From Vreelandella alkaliphila (lineage in GTDB: Bacteria > Pseudomonadota > Gammaproteobacteria > Pseudomonadales > Halomonadaceae), in assembly GCF_016107625.1 (NCBI RefSeq), contig NZ_JABASV010000013.1, positions 16,775 through 80,774 of the forward strand: 64,000 nt of DNA. Direction: 5' to 3'. The notes beneath the pieces are model-generated. The model saw only the letters and a program-made list of their open reading frames with translations. It was not told the origin of the DNA and ran no database searches. Of this stretch, positions 30,993 through 40,183 are shown piece after piece (position 1 is the first letter of the stretch; every line of letters begins with the position of its first letter). Made by a program: the position numbers and the translations under genes.

Positions 30993-31126
30993 AACGTTTT
31001 CTTACCGCGATACTATCGTTGGTTTCCTAGCCCAAGATACTTGTTGACGTCACCACTCGATGCATTTGCGACATCGACATCAATTAGCCAGGCTGCGCAG
31101 ATAGACCGTCATTGATTACCCATAAA

Positions 31127-31164
31127 AAAGCGCCCTAAACGGCAAAAACCATAAAGGGCGCTTT
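31127..31164 (-). terminator. Rho-independent terminator after gbcB
   Basis: AAAGCGCCCT and AGGGCGCTTT form a ten-base stem with an 18-base loop, 26 bases after the gbcB stop. On the minus strand it is followed by a run of T. Confidence 0.8.
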
Positions 31165-31189
31165 ACTGAAGTATTAAAAAATGACTGCG

Positions 31190-32296
31190 TTAAAAATCGA
31201 CGACGAGGTCCCCTTTAGGACGACTGCAGCAAGATAGAATGTATCCTTCTGCGACATCCTCATCCGTAATGCCCCCGTTATGCTCCATATCCACCTCCCC
31301 CGACTTGAGCTCTACGCGGCAAGTACCGCATATCCCCATACCACATGCTTTGGGGATATGCAGACCCAACTTCGCCGCTGCAGCATGCACCGTTTCGCTA
31401 GGCTGAATGCGCACACTTTTGCCGGTCGATGCGAACTCAATGCTGTGCAAGTCATTGCTATCAACATTTTCAGCATCGACTTCTGCTTGCTCAGCCAGCT
31501 CACGCACATCATCACGAACGTCGACAGGCGTGGCGCCAAACGACTCTTCGTGATAATGGCTCATATCAAAGTTATGGTGCTGCAAAATACGCTTGATGGC
31601 GTTCATATAGGGAGTTGGGCCGCAACAAAAGATCTCCCTCTCCATAAAGTCCGGCACCATTAATTCGAATAACGGCTCGGTGAGATAACCCCGGTAGCCA
31701 GCCCACGCCTCTCCAATATCCTCTTTACTCTCACAGATAATATGCAGTTTGAACTCAGGGATACGCGAAAACATATGCACCAATTCACGGTGATAAATGA
31801 CATCGCGGGGAGCTCGAGCACTATGTATAAATTCAACATCCACAGCGGCATTAGTATCAAAAAGCCAACGTGTCATGGACATTAAAGGGGTAATGCCAAC
31901 ACCGCCGGAGAGGAACAACACTTTCTCGGCGGGAAAGTCGATCGAGTTAAAGTTACCGACTGGCCCATGCACCACCAGCTCGTCGCCTATTTTTAAATTG
32001 GCATGCAGCCAATTGGAAACCTTGCCTCCCGGCACCTGCTTAACAGTGATCGAAAAGCTGTAAGGAATAGAGGGTGAGCTTGAGATTGTATAGGAGCGCA
32101 TGATCGGCTGATTATCGATCTCAAGCTCAAGGGTCACAAACTGGCCAGGCTTGAAGAAGAACAGTACGGGTTGCTCCGCCATAAAACAGAACGTGCGTAC
32201 ATCTTGGGTTTCTTGGATCACCTTAACGCAACGTACCTGGTGGCGGCCGTTAGTCCAGGTTTGGGTCGTGACCGGGTTAAAGAAATTAGTTGTCAT
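31190..32296 (-). CDS. gbcB: Glycine betaine demethylase reductase subunit
   Basis: A 368-residue flavodoxin-reductase-type protein. It has an FAD-binding beta barrel (RSYTISSSPS), an NAD-binding region (LFLSGGVGITPLMSM) and a C-terminal 2Fe-2S plant-type ferredoxin domain with Cys ligands in PKACGMGICGTCRVEL and ILSCCSRP. It supplies electrons to GbcA for oxidation of glycine betaine to dimethylglycine and formaldehyde. AGAGGCGATA precedes ATG 32296. It diverges from gbcA across a 364-bp intergenic region. Confidence 0.93.
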   Translation of the reverse strand: MTTNFFNPVTTQTWTNGRHQVRCVKVIQETQDVRTFCFMAEQPVLFFFKPGQFVTLELEIDNQPIMRSYTISSSPSIPYSFSITVKQVPGGKVSNWLHANLKIGDELVVHGPVGNFNSIDFPAEKVLFLSGGVGITPLMSMTRWLFDTNAAVDVEFIHSARAPRDVIYHRELVHMFSRIPEFKLHIICESKEDIGEAWAGYRGYLTEPLFELMVPDFMEREIFCCGPTPYMNAIKRILQHHNFDMSHYHEESFGATPVDVRDDVRELAEQAEVDAENVDSNDLHSIEFASTGKSVRIQPSETVHAAAAKLGLHIPKACGMGICGTCRVELKSGEVDMEHNGGITDEDVAEGYILSCCSRPKGDLVVDF

Positions 32297-32660
32297 TATC
32301 GCCTCTGCCTGACCAGCCTTCATCGCTATGCATTACCGAACTGTATTCGCTATACAGCCCAGCACCGTTGATGTGCATTTTGGGGACGCTCCTCTTAGCC
32401 GACTTACCTGACAACGACGCGCACTTACCTCGTGCCACTCTTTATTGCTTAGAAAGCTCTTCTTTAGTCGCCGCTACGCCACCTGATGTCGCGGGCAGAT
32501 AATTGGCAAGGATGTGCCTGCAACACAATCAGACACTGACATCAGGCCCCATTCGAATAAAACGCCAGGTTACGCAACAGAACAACAAGATAAACAATCT
32601 TGACTAACGGCCGCCACGCAGCCCTTGAGGGGGAAAGCGGAGGTTTACGAGGATACTGGT
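32297..32660. promoter_or_regulatory. Divergent gbcB/gbcA promoter region
   Basis: These 364 bases separate the divergent gbcB and gbcA starts. They contain a perfect nine-base inverted repeat, CCTGATGTC (32482-32490) and GACATCAGG (32538-32546), spaced by 47 bases, which is a candidate regulator or hairpin site. GbdR, encoded at 51112-52257, is the expected activator by analogy with Pseudomonas. No gene is visible. Confidence 0.5.
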
Positions 32661-33947
32661 ATGGAAAAAAGTGTTTCTAATATGATGGACGACCCACTCG
32701 CTGCGGCTCGTGAGTCAACGGCCCATATGCTGCAGGAAAGGGCGCGTACCTTTTCTCTTCCGCAACCGTTTTATAACGATGCCCGCCTGTTTGCTCTTGA
32801 TATGCAAGAGATCTTCGAAAAAGAGTGGTTATTCGCAGGCATGACATGCGAGATCCCCTCCAAGGGTAATTTCATCACCTTGGATATTGGTGACAATCCC
32901 ATCGTTATTGTGCGCGGTAGTGAAGGCGTTATTCATGCGTTTCACAATGTGTGCCGCCATCGCGGTTCGCGTCTATGCGTAAAAGATAAGGGCAAGGTGG
33001 CAAAACTCGTCTGCCCGTATCATCAGTGGACTTACGAGCTTGATGGCCGATTGCTGTTTGCCGGTAGCGACATGGGCACTGACTTCGACCTCAACCAGTT
33101 TGGCCTCAAGCCGGTCAACGTCCAAACAGCTGGCGGCTTCATCTTTATCAACCTGAGCGATGAACCACCTGCAATTGACGATTTTCTGACAACGCTTGAG
33201 CATTATCTCGAGCCGTACCAGATGGACAACGTCAAGGTTGCCACCGAATCCAGCATCGTCGAGCAAGCCAACTGGAAGCTGGTCATCGAAAACAACCGCG
33301 AGTGCTACCACTGTAACGGCGCGCACCCTGAACTGCTTAATTCGTTGCAGGAGTTTGATGATACCGACGATCCCCGCGCAACACCCGCTTATAAAGCGCT
33401 GGTGGCACGTAAACAAGCAGACTGGGATGCCGAACAGGTGCCCTACCAGTTAAAACGGTTTGGTAAACGCAACCGCCTGACGCGTACGCCACTGCTGGAT
33501 GGCATTGTCTCCATGACAATGGATGGTAAGCCCGGCAGCAAGAAACTGATGGGGCGTTTATCAAGCCCCGACATGGGCTCACTGCGCATCCTTCATCTGC
33601 CCAACTCATGGAACCATTTCATGGGCGATCACGCAGTGGTATTTCGCGTGTTGCCAATCGGTCCGCAGCAAACCGTGGTAACTACCAAATGGCTGGTTCA
33701 CAAGGATGCCGTGGAAGGCGTCGACTACGACCCCGAACAGCTTCGCCGAGTATGGGATGCCACCAACGACCAGGATCGCCAGCTCGCCGAAGAGAACCAG
33801 CGCGGCGTCAACTCAAAGGCTTATCAGCCTGGGCCTTATTCTGAAACCTATGAGTTCGGTGTTATCGACTTTGTCAATTGGTACGCCGCCCGCATGCTTG
33901 AGAATCTAGGCCACGAGGCTCCCGCATTGCAGCTAGCCCAAGGCTAG
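32661..33947 (+). CDS. gbcA: Glycine betaine demethylase oxygenase subunit (Rieske)
   Basis: A 428-residue Rieske oxygenase alpha subunit. The Rieske motif is CRHRGS...CPYHQW (Cys-x-His, 16-18 residues, Cys-x2-His). The mononuclear iron site is in NNRECYHCNGAHPELL plus a downstream Asp. It demethylates glycine betaine to dimethylglycine with release of formaldehyde, with GbcB. I place the start at ATG 32661 with GAGGA upstream; an in-frame ATG 36 bases earlier is less well placed. Confidence 0.95.
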   Translation: MEKSVSNMMDDPLAAARESTAHMLQERARTFSLPQPFYNDARLFALDMQEIFEKEWLFAGMTCEIPSKGNFITLDIGDNPIVIVRGSEGVIHAFHNVCRHRGSRLCVKDKGKVAKLVCPYHQWTYELDGRLLFAGSDMGTDFDLNQFGLKPVNVQTAGGFIFINLSDEPPAIDDFLTTLEHYLEPYQMDNVKVATESSIVEQANWKLVIENNRECYHCNGAHPELLNSLQEFDDTDDPRATPAYKALVARKQADWDAEQVPYQLKRFGKRNRLTRTPLLDGIVSMTMDGKPGSKKLMGRLSSPDMGSLRILHLPNSWNHFMGDHAVVFRVLPIGPQQTVVTTKWLVHKDAVEGVDYDPEQLRRVWDATNDQDRQLAEENQRGVNSKAYQPGPYSETYEFGVIDFVNWYAARMLENLGHEAPALQLAQG

Positions 33948-33978
33948 CGACGTCGCTTAACACAAGACACACAATTAA

Positions 33979-34000
33979 CTGGCCCGCTTATGCGGGCCAG
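33979..34000. terminator. Bidirectional terminator between gbcA and the formate dehydrogenase genes
   Basis: CTGGCCCGC-TTAT-GCGGGCCAG is a perfect nine-base stem with a four-base loop, between the converging ends of gbcA (33947) and the formate dehydrogenase alpha gene (34012). Confidence 0.8.
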
Positions 34001-34011
34001 CTTATCGGCTC

Positions 34012-36846
34012 TTAAGATGCTTCAGAGCGGCTCAAACGGCAGGCAGCGTACTTGAACTCTGGAATCTTTCCATACGGATCCAGCGCTGGGTTAGTGAGTA
34101 GGTTCGCCGCCGCTTCTTCATAACAGAAAGGCACGAAAACCATCCCCTCGGGCATGCCCGGATCCGTCCTGACCTTGAGGGTGATGGCCCCTCGCCGAGT
34201 GGTGATTGTCAGGTCATCGCCTGGCGCCAAGCCCAGCCGGATAAGCTCAGCGGGCGCCAAGCTCGCCACGGCTTCCGGCTCCAGGTCATCGAGCACTTTG
34301 GCACGGCGGGTCATGGATCCGGTATGCCAGTGCTCTAACTGACGTCCAGTAGTTAGCACCGTCGGGTAGTCGTTATCGACTGGCTCATCCGGTGGCAGCG
34401 GGCGCGTAGGCGCGAACTTCGCCCGACCACTGACGGTTGGGAAGGCCTCACTGAAGACTACGTCTTGTCCCGGTACATCCTCCGCTGGACAAGGGTAGGT
34501 TACCGACTGCTCGCGCTCCAAACGCTCCCAGGAAATATGGTCGAGAGAGGCCATACCTTGTTTCATCTCGGCGAAAACGTCCTGCGGATGCTGATAATTC
34601 CAGTCGAGACCGAAGCGTTTGGCCATTTCCTGGATAATCCACCAGTCCGGCTTGGCCTGGCCCGGTAGCGGCAAGGCCGCACGCCCCATCTGCACTTGCC
34701 GATTGGTGTTGGTGACGGTGCCATCCTTCTCAGGCCAAGCGGAGGCAGGCAGAATGACATCGGCGAATTGAGCGGTTTCAGTGACAAAAAGATCCTGTAC
34801 CACCAGATGTTCCAGCTTGGCCAACGCGGCCCGCGCATGGGCCAGATCCGGGTCGGACATCGCCGGGTTTTCACCCTGGATATACATGCCGCGAATGGTG
34901 CCCGCAGCGATAGCATCCATAATTTCCACCACGGTGAGACCCGGTGTGGGATCCAGTTTGGTATTCCACAGCTCTTCGAAAGCACTGCGTACCTGAGCAT
35001 CGCTAACCGGCTGGTAGTCCGGCATTACCATGGGAATAAGGCCGGCATCAGACGCCCCTTGAACGTTGTTCTGCCCCCGCAGAGGGTGCAAGCCAGTCCC
35101 AGGGCGACCGGTTTGACCGCAAGCCAGCGCCAACGAAATCAAACAGCGGGCGTTGTCGGTCCCATGGGTATGCTGAGAAATGCCCATGCCCCAGAAAATC
35201 ATTGCCCGCTCGGCGTTGGCATAAAGCCTGGCCACTTCGCGAATGGTCTCTGGCTCAACACCGCACAAACCGCTCATCGCTTCGGGGGTCATGTCCACCG
35301 TATGTGTCTTCAGTTCCTCAAAGCCCTCGGTATGCTCGGCGATATAGGCCGTGTCATAGAGCTCTTCGCTGATGATCACATTGAGCATGGCATTAAACAG
35401 CGCCACATCCGTACCCAGTGAAAAGCGAACGCTGCGATGGGCGTAGGCATCCAACGCCTGACCACGGGGGTCAAGAATCACTATCTTGGTACCGCGCTTG
35501 GCGGCCTGTTTAAAGAAGGTGGCCGCCACCGGATGATTTACTGCGGGGTTACAGCCGGTAAGAATCACTACATCGGCCTGACTGGCCTGCATAAAGGAAG
35601 CGGTTACTGAGCCTGAGCCGATACACTCCATGAGCGCTGCCACCGAACTGGCGTGGCACAAACGGGTACAGTGATCTACATGGTTGGAGCCAAAGCCGGT
35701 ACGCACCAGCTTCTGGAACAGCCACGCCTCTTCGTTGGAGCACTTGGCACTGCCGAACCCCGCCAAGGCATCAGGGCCATGATTCACTTTAAGGTTTACA
35801 AGCCCGCTGGCGGCCACTTCAAGGGCTTCGTCCCAGCTCGCCTCGCGGAAATGCGTCAGGGGCTTGGCGGGATCGAAGTCTGGGTCGATTCCCTTTGCGA
35901 CGCCCTCACGACGAATCAGCGGGGTAACAAGCCGAGATGGATGGCGCGGATAGTCATAGCCGAAGCGACCTTTAACACATAGTCGGTTCTCGTTTGAAGG
36001 ACCATCGCGGCCCTCCACATAAAGGATCTTATCGTCTTTGATATGGTAGGTAAGCTGACAGCCAACCCCGCAGTAGGGACATACTGAGTCAACCTTACGG
36101 TCAGCCACAGCAGAGTCTCCGCACCCTTGCTCATCCACCAGGGTGGCAGGCATTAAAGCACCCGTGGGGCAAGCTTGAACACACTCGCCGCAAGCAACAC
36201 AGGTGCTGTCCCCCATGGGGTCGTCGAAATCAAATACGATCTTAGACGCCGCCCCACGGTGAGCCATACCGATAACATCGTTAACCTGCACTTCGCGACA
36301 GGCACGCACACACAGATTGCACTCAATACAGGCATCAAGGTTAACGCGCATGGCAGAGTGACTGCTGTCTTGCTCCAGGCTACCCGCCCTAGGTGCCACA
36401 TGATGCACGGTAGCCGTCTCACGCTCTTCGCGCTTGGGCAGCTTGCGGCGCACCGCCGTGGCATCAATGGCCAGCTGGTCAGCCATGGCCCAGAAATGGC
36501 TTGAGCTGTCGGGGCTCTCTTCGCGCTCAGGCTGGTCGACTAGCAGCATTTCCATGACCATCTTGCGGGCCGTGTGCGCGCGTTCAGAGCTGGCACTATT
36601 AACCACCATACCGGGTGCCGCTTCGCGCAGACAGCTTGCGGCCAAGGTGCGCTCGCCCTCGATCTCCACCATACAAGCACGGCAGTTGCCGTCGGCGCGA
36701 TAGCCGCTGGCATCCTTGAAACACAGATGCGGAATGGTCTCGCCGGCGCGCTTGGCGACTTGCCAGAGGGTTTCACCGGGGTAAGCGCTGACGTCAACGC
36801 CGTCCAGGGTCAGGGTAAAGCTTTGGTTTAAGCTCGGTTCACTCAT
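34012..36846 (-). CDS. NAD-linked formate dehydrogenase, alpha (molybdopterin) subunit
   Basis: A 944-residue molybdopterin oxidoreductase. An N-terminal NuoG-like 2Fe-2S domain (CFKDASGYRADGNCRACMVEIEG) is followed by a His/Cys [4Fe-4S] stretch, two ferredoxin-type 4Fe-4S motifs (CIECNLCVRACREV and CVACGECVQACPTGA) and the catalytic domain starting CPYCGVGCQL. The metal ligand appears to be Cys in the catalytic DHCTRLCH region; no in-frame TGA is present. It oxidises formate to CO2. It lies 11 bases after its beta-subunit gene. Metal (Mo or W) cannot be read from sequence. Confidence 0.93.
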   Translation of the reverse strand: MSEPSLNQSFTLTLDGVDVSAYPGETLWQVAKRAGETIPHLCFKDASGYRADGNCRACMVEIEGERTLAASCLREAAPGMVVNSASSERAHTARKMVMEMLLVDQPEREESPDSSSHFWAMADQLAIDATAVRRKLPKREERETATVHHVAPRAGSLEQDSSHSAMRVNLDACIECNLCVRACREVQVNDVIGMAHRGAASKIVFDFDDPMGDSTCVACGECVQACPTGALMPATLVDEQGCGDSAVADRKVDSVCPYCGVGCQLTYHIKDDKILYVEGRDGPSNENRLCVKGRFGYDYPRHPSRLVTPLIRREGVAKGIDPDFDPAKPLTHFREASWDEALEVAASGLVNLKVNHGPDALAGFGSAKCSNEEAWLFQKLVRTGFGSNHVDHCTRLCHASSVAALMECIGSGSVTASFMQASQADVVILTGCNPAVNHPVAATFFKQAAKRGTKIVILDPRGQALDAYAHRSVRFSLGTDVALFNAMLNVIISEELYDTAYIAEHTEGFEELKTHTVDMTPEAMSGLCGVEPETIREVARLYANAERAMIFWGMGISQHTHGTDNARCLISLALACGQTGRPGTGLHPLRGQNNVQGASDAGLIPMVMPDYQPVSDAQVRSAFEELWNTKLDPTPGLTVVEIMDAIAAGTIRGMYIQGENPAMSDPDLAHARAALAKLEHLVVQDLFVTETAQFADVILPASAWPEKDGTVTNTNRQVQMGRAALPLPGQAKPDWWIIQEMAKRFGLDWNYQHPQDVFAEMKQGMASLDHISWERLEREQSVTYPCPAEDVPGQDVVFSEAFPTVSGRAKFAPTRPLPPDEPVDNDYPTVLTTGRQLEHWHTGSMTRRAKVLDDLEPEAVASLAPAELIRLGLAPGDDLTITTRRGAITLKVRTDPGMPEGMVFVPFCYEEAAANLLTNPALDPYGKIPEFKYAACRLSRSEAS

Positions 36847-36857
36847 GCTGATCTCCC

Positions 36858-38576
36858 TTATCCCTTGACGATAACGTTCTGGGCAGCCAGTTCACTGCGA
36901 AAATCCTTGAGCAAGCCCAATACTGGGTTCGGTGCCGCCTGACCCAGCCCGCAAATTGAGGCATCTATCATCACTTGGGAAAGCTGCGTCATAAGTCCAG
37001 CATCCCATTCATTACGCTCAAGCAGGGTGAGCATTTTTTCGGTTCCCACCCGACACGGCGTGCATTGGCCACAGGACTCATCGGCAAAGAAAGCTAATAG
37101 GTTGGTAGCAACCCCGCGCAGATTGTCCTGATCAGAAAGCACGATCACCGCAGCGGAGCCAATAAAACAGCCGTGCTCCTGGAGGGTATCGAAGTCGAGA
37201 GGAATATTGGCTTTAGTGGCGGGCAGAATGCCGCCAGAGGCGCCACCAGGCAAATAAGCCGCCAAGCGGTGACCTTCCGCCATGCCGCCACAATACTCGT
37301 CAATTAACTCGCTTAGCGTAATGCCAGCAGGCGCCAGATAAACGCCAGGCTGCTTAACTCGCCCCGAAACCGAGAAACTACGCAGCCCCACGCGGCCATG
37401 GCGGCCCTGGCTGGAGAAAGCCTCAGCGCCGCGCTGCCAGATCATCGGAATCCAATAGACGGTCTCGACGTTATTGACCAGCGTTGGGCGATCAAAGAGC
37501 CCTTTCTGAGCCACAAACGGAGGACGATGGCGGGGCTTGCCCGGTTTGCCTTCCAGGGACTCAATCATCGCCGACTCTTCGCCGCAGATGTAAGCACCCG
37601 CGCCGCGGCGCAGCACGATATATCCCGGCGCCACTAGGCCAGCGGCCTCAAGCTCGCCAATCGCCTCGCGCAGCACGACATGTAACGCTGGATACTCATC
37701 GCGTAGGTAGATATACAGCGCCTCGGCGTCTACCGCCCAAGCACTGACCAAGGCACCTTCAAGAAACTGGTGCGGCGAGCGTTCCAGATAATAACGATCC
37801 TTAAAGGTACCGGGTTCGCCCTCGTCGGCATTGATGGCACAGTAGCGGGGGCCAGCCTCCTGGCGCACAAAGTGCCATTTCTTAAAAGTAGGAAAACCCG
37901 CGCCCCCTAAACCGCGAAGGTTGGCCTGCTGCACCGCTTCCATCAATGCTTCGACCGTTACTTCCCCGTTGCGGCAGGCCTGGAGCAATGCAAAACCACC
38001 CTCGCTGCGATAGCTATCAAGTCGTTGCCAATCGATAGGTTCGGGGTGAGTGTCGTCGGCATCGATAGCTGCCTGAACTTGAGCCGCATCGGCTCGACCT
38101 AAGTGGTGATGGCCGACCTCCACTACGGGTGCTGTGTCGCAGCGCCCCATGCATGGCGCGCGCAACACCCGCACCTGCTCGATATCGACGTTTGCTTCCA
38201 ACTGCGCTTTAAGCGTCTCAGCGCCAGCTAACTGGCAAGCCAGAGAGTCACAAACGCGGATGGTCAACGCTGGGGGCACGTCCTGATCATCATGGATGAC
38301 GTCGAAGTGAGCATAAAAGGTTGCTGTCTCATAGATCGCTGCCATCGGCAGGTTCATATAAGTTGCCAGGGCACGCAGGTCTGCCAACAACAAATGCCCT
38401 CGGGCATCCTGAAGAGCATGCAGATGCTCGATCAATAAATCGCGGCGGCGCAAGGTGGCATCGTTGCGTTCATCGCCCAGCAGCTCACGCAATCCCTCAA
38501 GACGGATGGGATCGAGTTCACGGCCGCGGGGCTTGCCGCGAAAGCGGCGCTTGGGGGTCACGGTCTGGACGGTCAT
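36858..38576 (-). CDS. NAD-linked formate dehydrogenase, beta subunit (NuoE-NuoF fusion)
   Basis: A 572-residue fusion. Residues 1-160 are NuoE-like with a 2Fe-2S site (CDSLACQLAG and CMGRCDTAPVV). The rest is NuoF-like, with the FMN/NAD-binding GLGGAGFPTFKKW and GAGAYICGEESAMIESLEG, and the 4Fe-4S ligands ESCGQCTPCRVG. It passes formate electrons to NAD+. The length and fusion match the beta subunit of the two-subunit, tungsten-type FDH1 of Methylorubrum. Separate fdsG, fdsD and fdsC genes are absent here. Confidence 0.92.
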   Translation of the reverse strand: MTVQTVTPKRRFRGKPRGRELDPIRLEGLRELLGDERNDATLRRRDLLIEHLHALQDARGHLLLADLRALATYMNLPMAAIYETATFYAHFDVIHDDQDVPPALTIRVCDSLACQLAGAETLKAQLEANVDIEQVRVLRAPCMGRCDTAPVVEVGHHHLGRADAAQVQAAIDADDTHPEPIDWQRLDSYRSEGGFALLQACRNGEVTVEALMEAVQQANLRGLGGAGFPTFKKWHFVRQEAGPRYCAINADEGEPGTFKDRYYLERSPHQFLEGALVSAWAVDAEALYIYLRDEYPALHVVLREAIGELEAAGLVAPGYIVLRRGAGAYICGEESAMIESLEGKPGKPRHRPPFVAQKGLFDRPTLVNNVETVYWIPMIWQRGAEAFSSQGRHGRVGLRSFSVSGRVKQPGVYLAPAGITLSELIDEYCGGMAEGHRLAAYLPGGASGGILPATKANIPLDFDTLQEHGCFIGSAAVIVLSDQDNLRGVATNLLAFFADESCGQCTPCRVGTEKMLTLLERNEWDAGLMTQLSQVMIDASICGLGQAAPNPVLGLLKDFRSELAAQNVIVKG

Positions 38577-38621
38577 GGGTCACTCATTATTATCTTGATC
38601 GGCGGTATACCGAATGAACGA

Positions 38622-38647
38622 AGACGGCACCCCGCGGGGTGCCGTCT
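38622..38647 (-). terminator. Terminator hairpin after the formaldehyde dehydrogenase gene
   Basis: A 26-base perfect palindrome, AGACGGCACCCCGCGGGGTGCCGTCT, lies 99 bases after the formaldehyde dehydrogenase stop and 46 bases before the formate dehydrogenase start. It has no U-tract on the minus strand, so the terminator role is probable but not certain. Confidence 0.6.
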
Positions 38648-38655
38648 AGGGTCTT

Positions 38656-38710
38656 ACTATCTATCCTGAACTATCTATACCGAACTATCTATTTCTAACT
38701 ATCTATCTCG
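38656..38710. repeat. Four tandem 14-bp repeats (ACTATCTAT core)
   Basis: Units start at 38656, 38670, 38684 and 38698, each beginning ACTATCTAT and then varying in the last five bases. The array lies between the palindrome at 38622 and the formaldehyde dehydrogenase stop at 38746. No function is evident. Confidence 0.8.
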
Positions 38711-38745
38711 TATCCCCTCCCTGCGGGCGGGCAGGTGCTTCCACC

Positions 38746-39939
38746 TTATGCAGGCACACTGCCGTGGGGATCAATGACAAATTTCTTGGCGGCTCCGCCA
38801 TCGAAGTCGGCATATCCTTGGGGCGCCTGATCCAGAGTGATCATCTGTACATTTACCGCATCGGCGATCTTAACTTTACCGAATAGAATAGCCTGCATCA
38901 GCGGGCGGTGGTACTTCATTACCGGGCACTGTCCGGTATGAAAACTGTGGGATTTGGCCCAACCGAGGCCAAAGCGCATGCTCAAAGCACCTTGCTTGGC
39001 GGCATCATCAGCGGCACCTGGGTCTTCGGTCACATACAGGCCTGGAATACCGATTTGACCACCCGCGCGAGTTAGCGACATCGCCGAGTTAAGCACGGTC
39101 GCAGGTGCTTCTTTACCATGGTTGCAGCCGCAGGCGTGGGCCTCGAAACCAACACAGTCGACAAAGGCATCGACTTCGCGCTCGCCGAGAATCACCTCAA
39201 TCTTGTCGGCCATGTCGCCGTCCTGGGTCAGGTCAATGGTCTCGCAGCCAAAGCTTCGCGCTTGGGCTAAACGGTCTTCGACCATATCGCCGACAATCAC
39301 ACAAGCCGCGCCAAGCAACTGCGCAGAAACTGCCGCCGCCAGGCCCACAGGGCCAGCACCCGCAATATAGACAGTACTGCCGGGGCCAACACCAGCAGTA
39401 ACACAACCGTGGAAGCCGGTGGGGAAGATATCGGAAAGCAGGGTTAAATCTTTGATTTTCTCCATCGCTTGATCGGTGTCCGGGAACTTCAGCAAATTAA
39501 AGTCCGCGTAGGGAACCATGACATATTCGGTCTGGCCACCCACCCAGCCACCCATATCGACATAGCCATAAGCAGCCCCTGGACGAGAGGGGTTCACATT
39601 CAGACAGATGCCGGTACGACCTTCTTTACAGTTACGGCAGCGACCGCAGGCAATATTAAACGGCACAGAGACTAGATCGCCGGGCTGGATAAACTCGACG
39701 TCGCGACCACACTCCACCACCAAACCAGTGATTTCGTGACCCAGCACCAAGCCGGATGGCGCAGTGGTGCGGCCGCGCACCATATGCTGGTCGCTGCCAC
39801 AGATATTGGTGGTGACGACTTTAAGAATGACGCCGTGCTCACACTTTCGATTACCGATGGCGAGCTCAGGATAGGCAATAGATTCGACGGCGACTTCACC
39901 CGGCCCTTTATAGACCACTCCGCGGTTGGCTGCATTCAT
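38746..39939 (-). CDS. fdhA: Glutathione-independent formaldehyde dehydrogenase
   Basis: A 397-residue zinc alcohol-dehydrogenase-family protein with the catalytic zinc Cys in TNICGSDQHMV, a structural-zinc cluster (CGRCRNCKEGRTGIC) and the NAD site GAGPVGLAAAVSAQLLG. It oxidises formaldehyde with tightly bound NAD, here the product of GbcA and partly of the Dgc and Sox steps. I place the start at ATG 39939 with AGGAGCTAGCC upstream; the long upstream extension of the frame is not family-like. It diverges from the BCCT carrier gene. Confidence 0.94.
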   Translation of the reverse strand: MNAANRGVVYKGPGEVAVESIAYPELAIGNRKCEHGVILKVVTTNICGSDQHMVRGRTTAPSGLVLGHEITGLVVECGRDVEFIQPGDLVSVPFNIACGRCRNCKEGRTGICLNVNPSRPGAAYGYVDMGGWVGGQTEYVMVPYADFNLLKFPDTDQAMEKIKDLTLLSDIFPTGFHGCVTAGVGPGSTVYIAGAGPVGLAAAVSAQLLGAACVIVGDMVEDRLAQARSFGCETIDLTQDGDMADKIEVILGEREVDAFVDCVGFEAHACGCNHGKEAPATVLNSAMSLTRAGGQIGIPGLYVTEDPGAADDAAKQGALSMRFGLGWAKSHSFHTGQCPVMKYHRPLMQAILFGKVKIADAVNVQMITLDQAPQGYADFDGGAAKKFVIDPHGSVPA

Positions 39940-40183
39940 GGCTAGCTCCTGTTGTTTATTGTTGTGCGCTTGATGGTGGATTGCGCTTTCCCACCCTATC
40001 CCCTCCGTGCCTAAGGACTTACCCCACAAAGGCACTCACATATCTATTCAAGACATCCTAGCCAAGACGAATAGCTAGAGGTCGCTTTCACGACACTCTT
40101 ACCCTGAAACAGGCCCAACAATCCGTTGTGTCGGCGATGCAGGCGCATAGCCGATATCTAACAATAGCCACCAAGGACATCTA

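Larger units (their letters stand above)
30869..31189. other. Intergenic region upstream of glyA and downstream of gbcB
   Basis: These 321 bases hold the presumed glyA promoter, the four-copy 16-bp tandem repeat (30929-30992) and the gbcB terminator (31127-31164). No gene is visible. I looked for a glycine riboswitch and did not recognise one. Confidence 0.6.

Noticed and set aside
30869..31189. Glycine riboswitch before glyA
   Set aside because: No conserved gcvT aptamer-like arrangement was recognised; the visible structure is a 16-bp tandem repeat and a terminator of the opposite unit.
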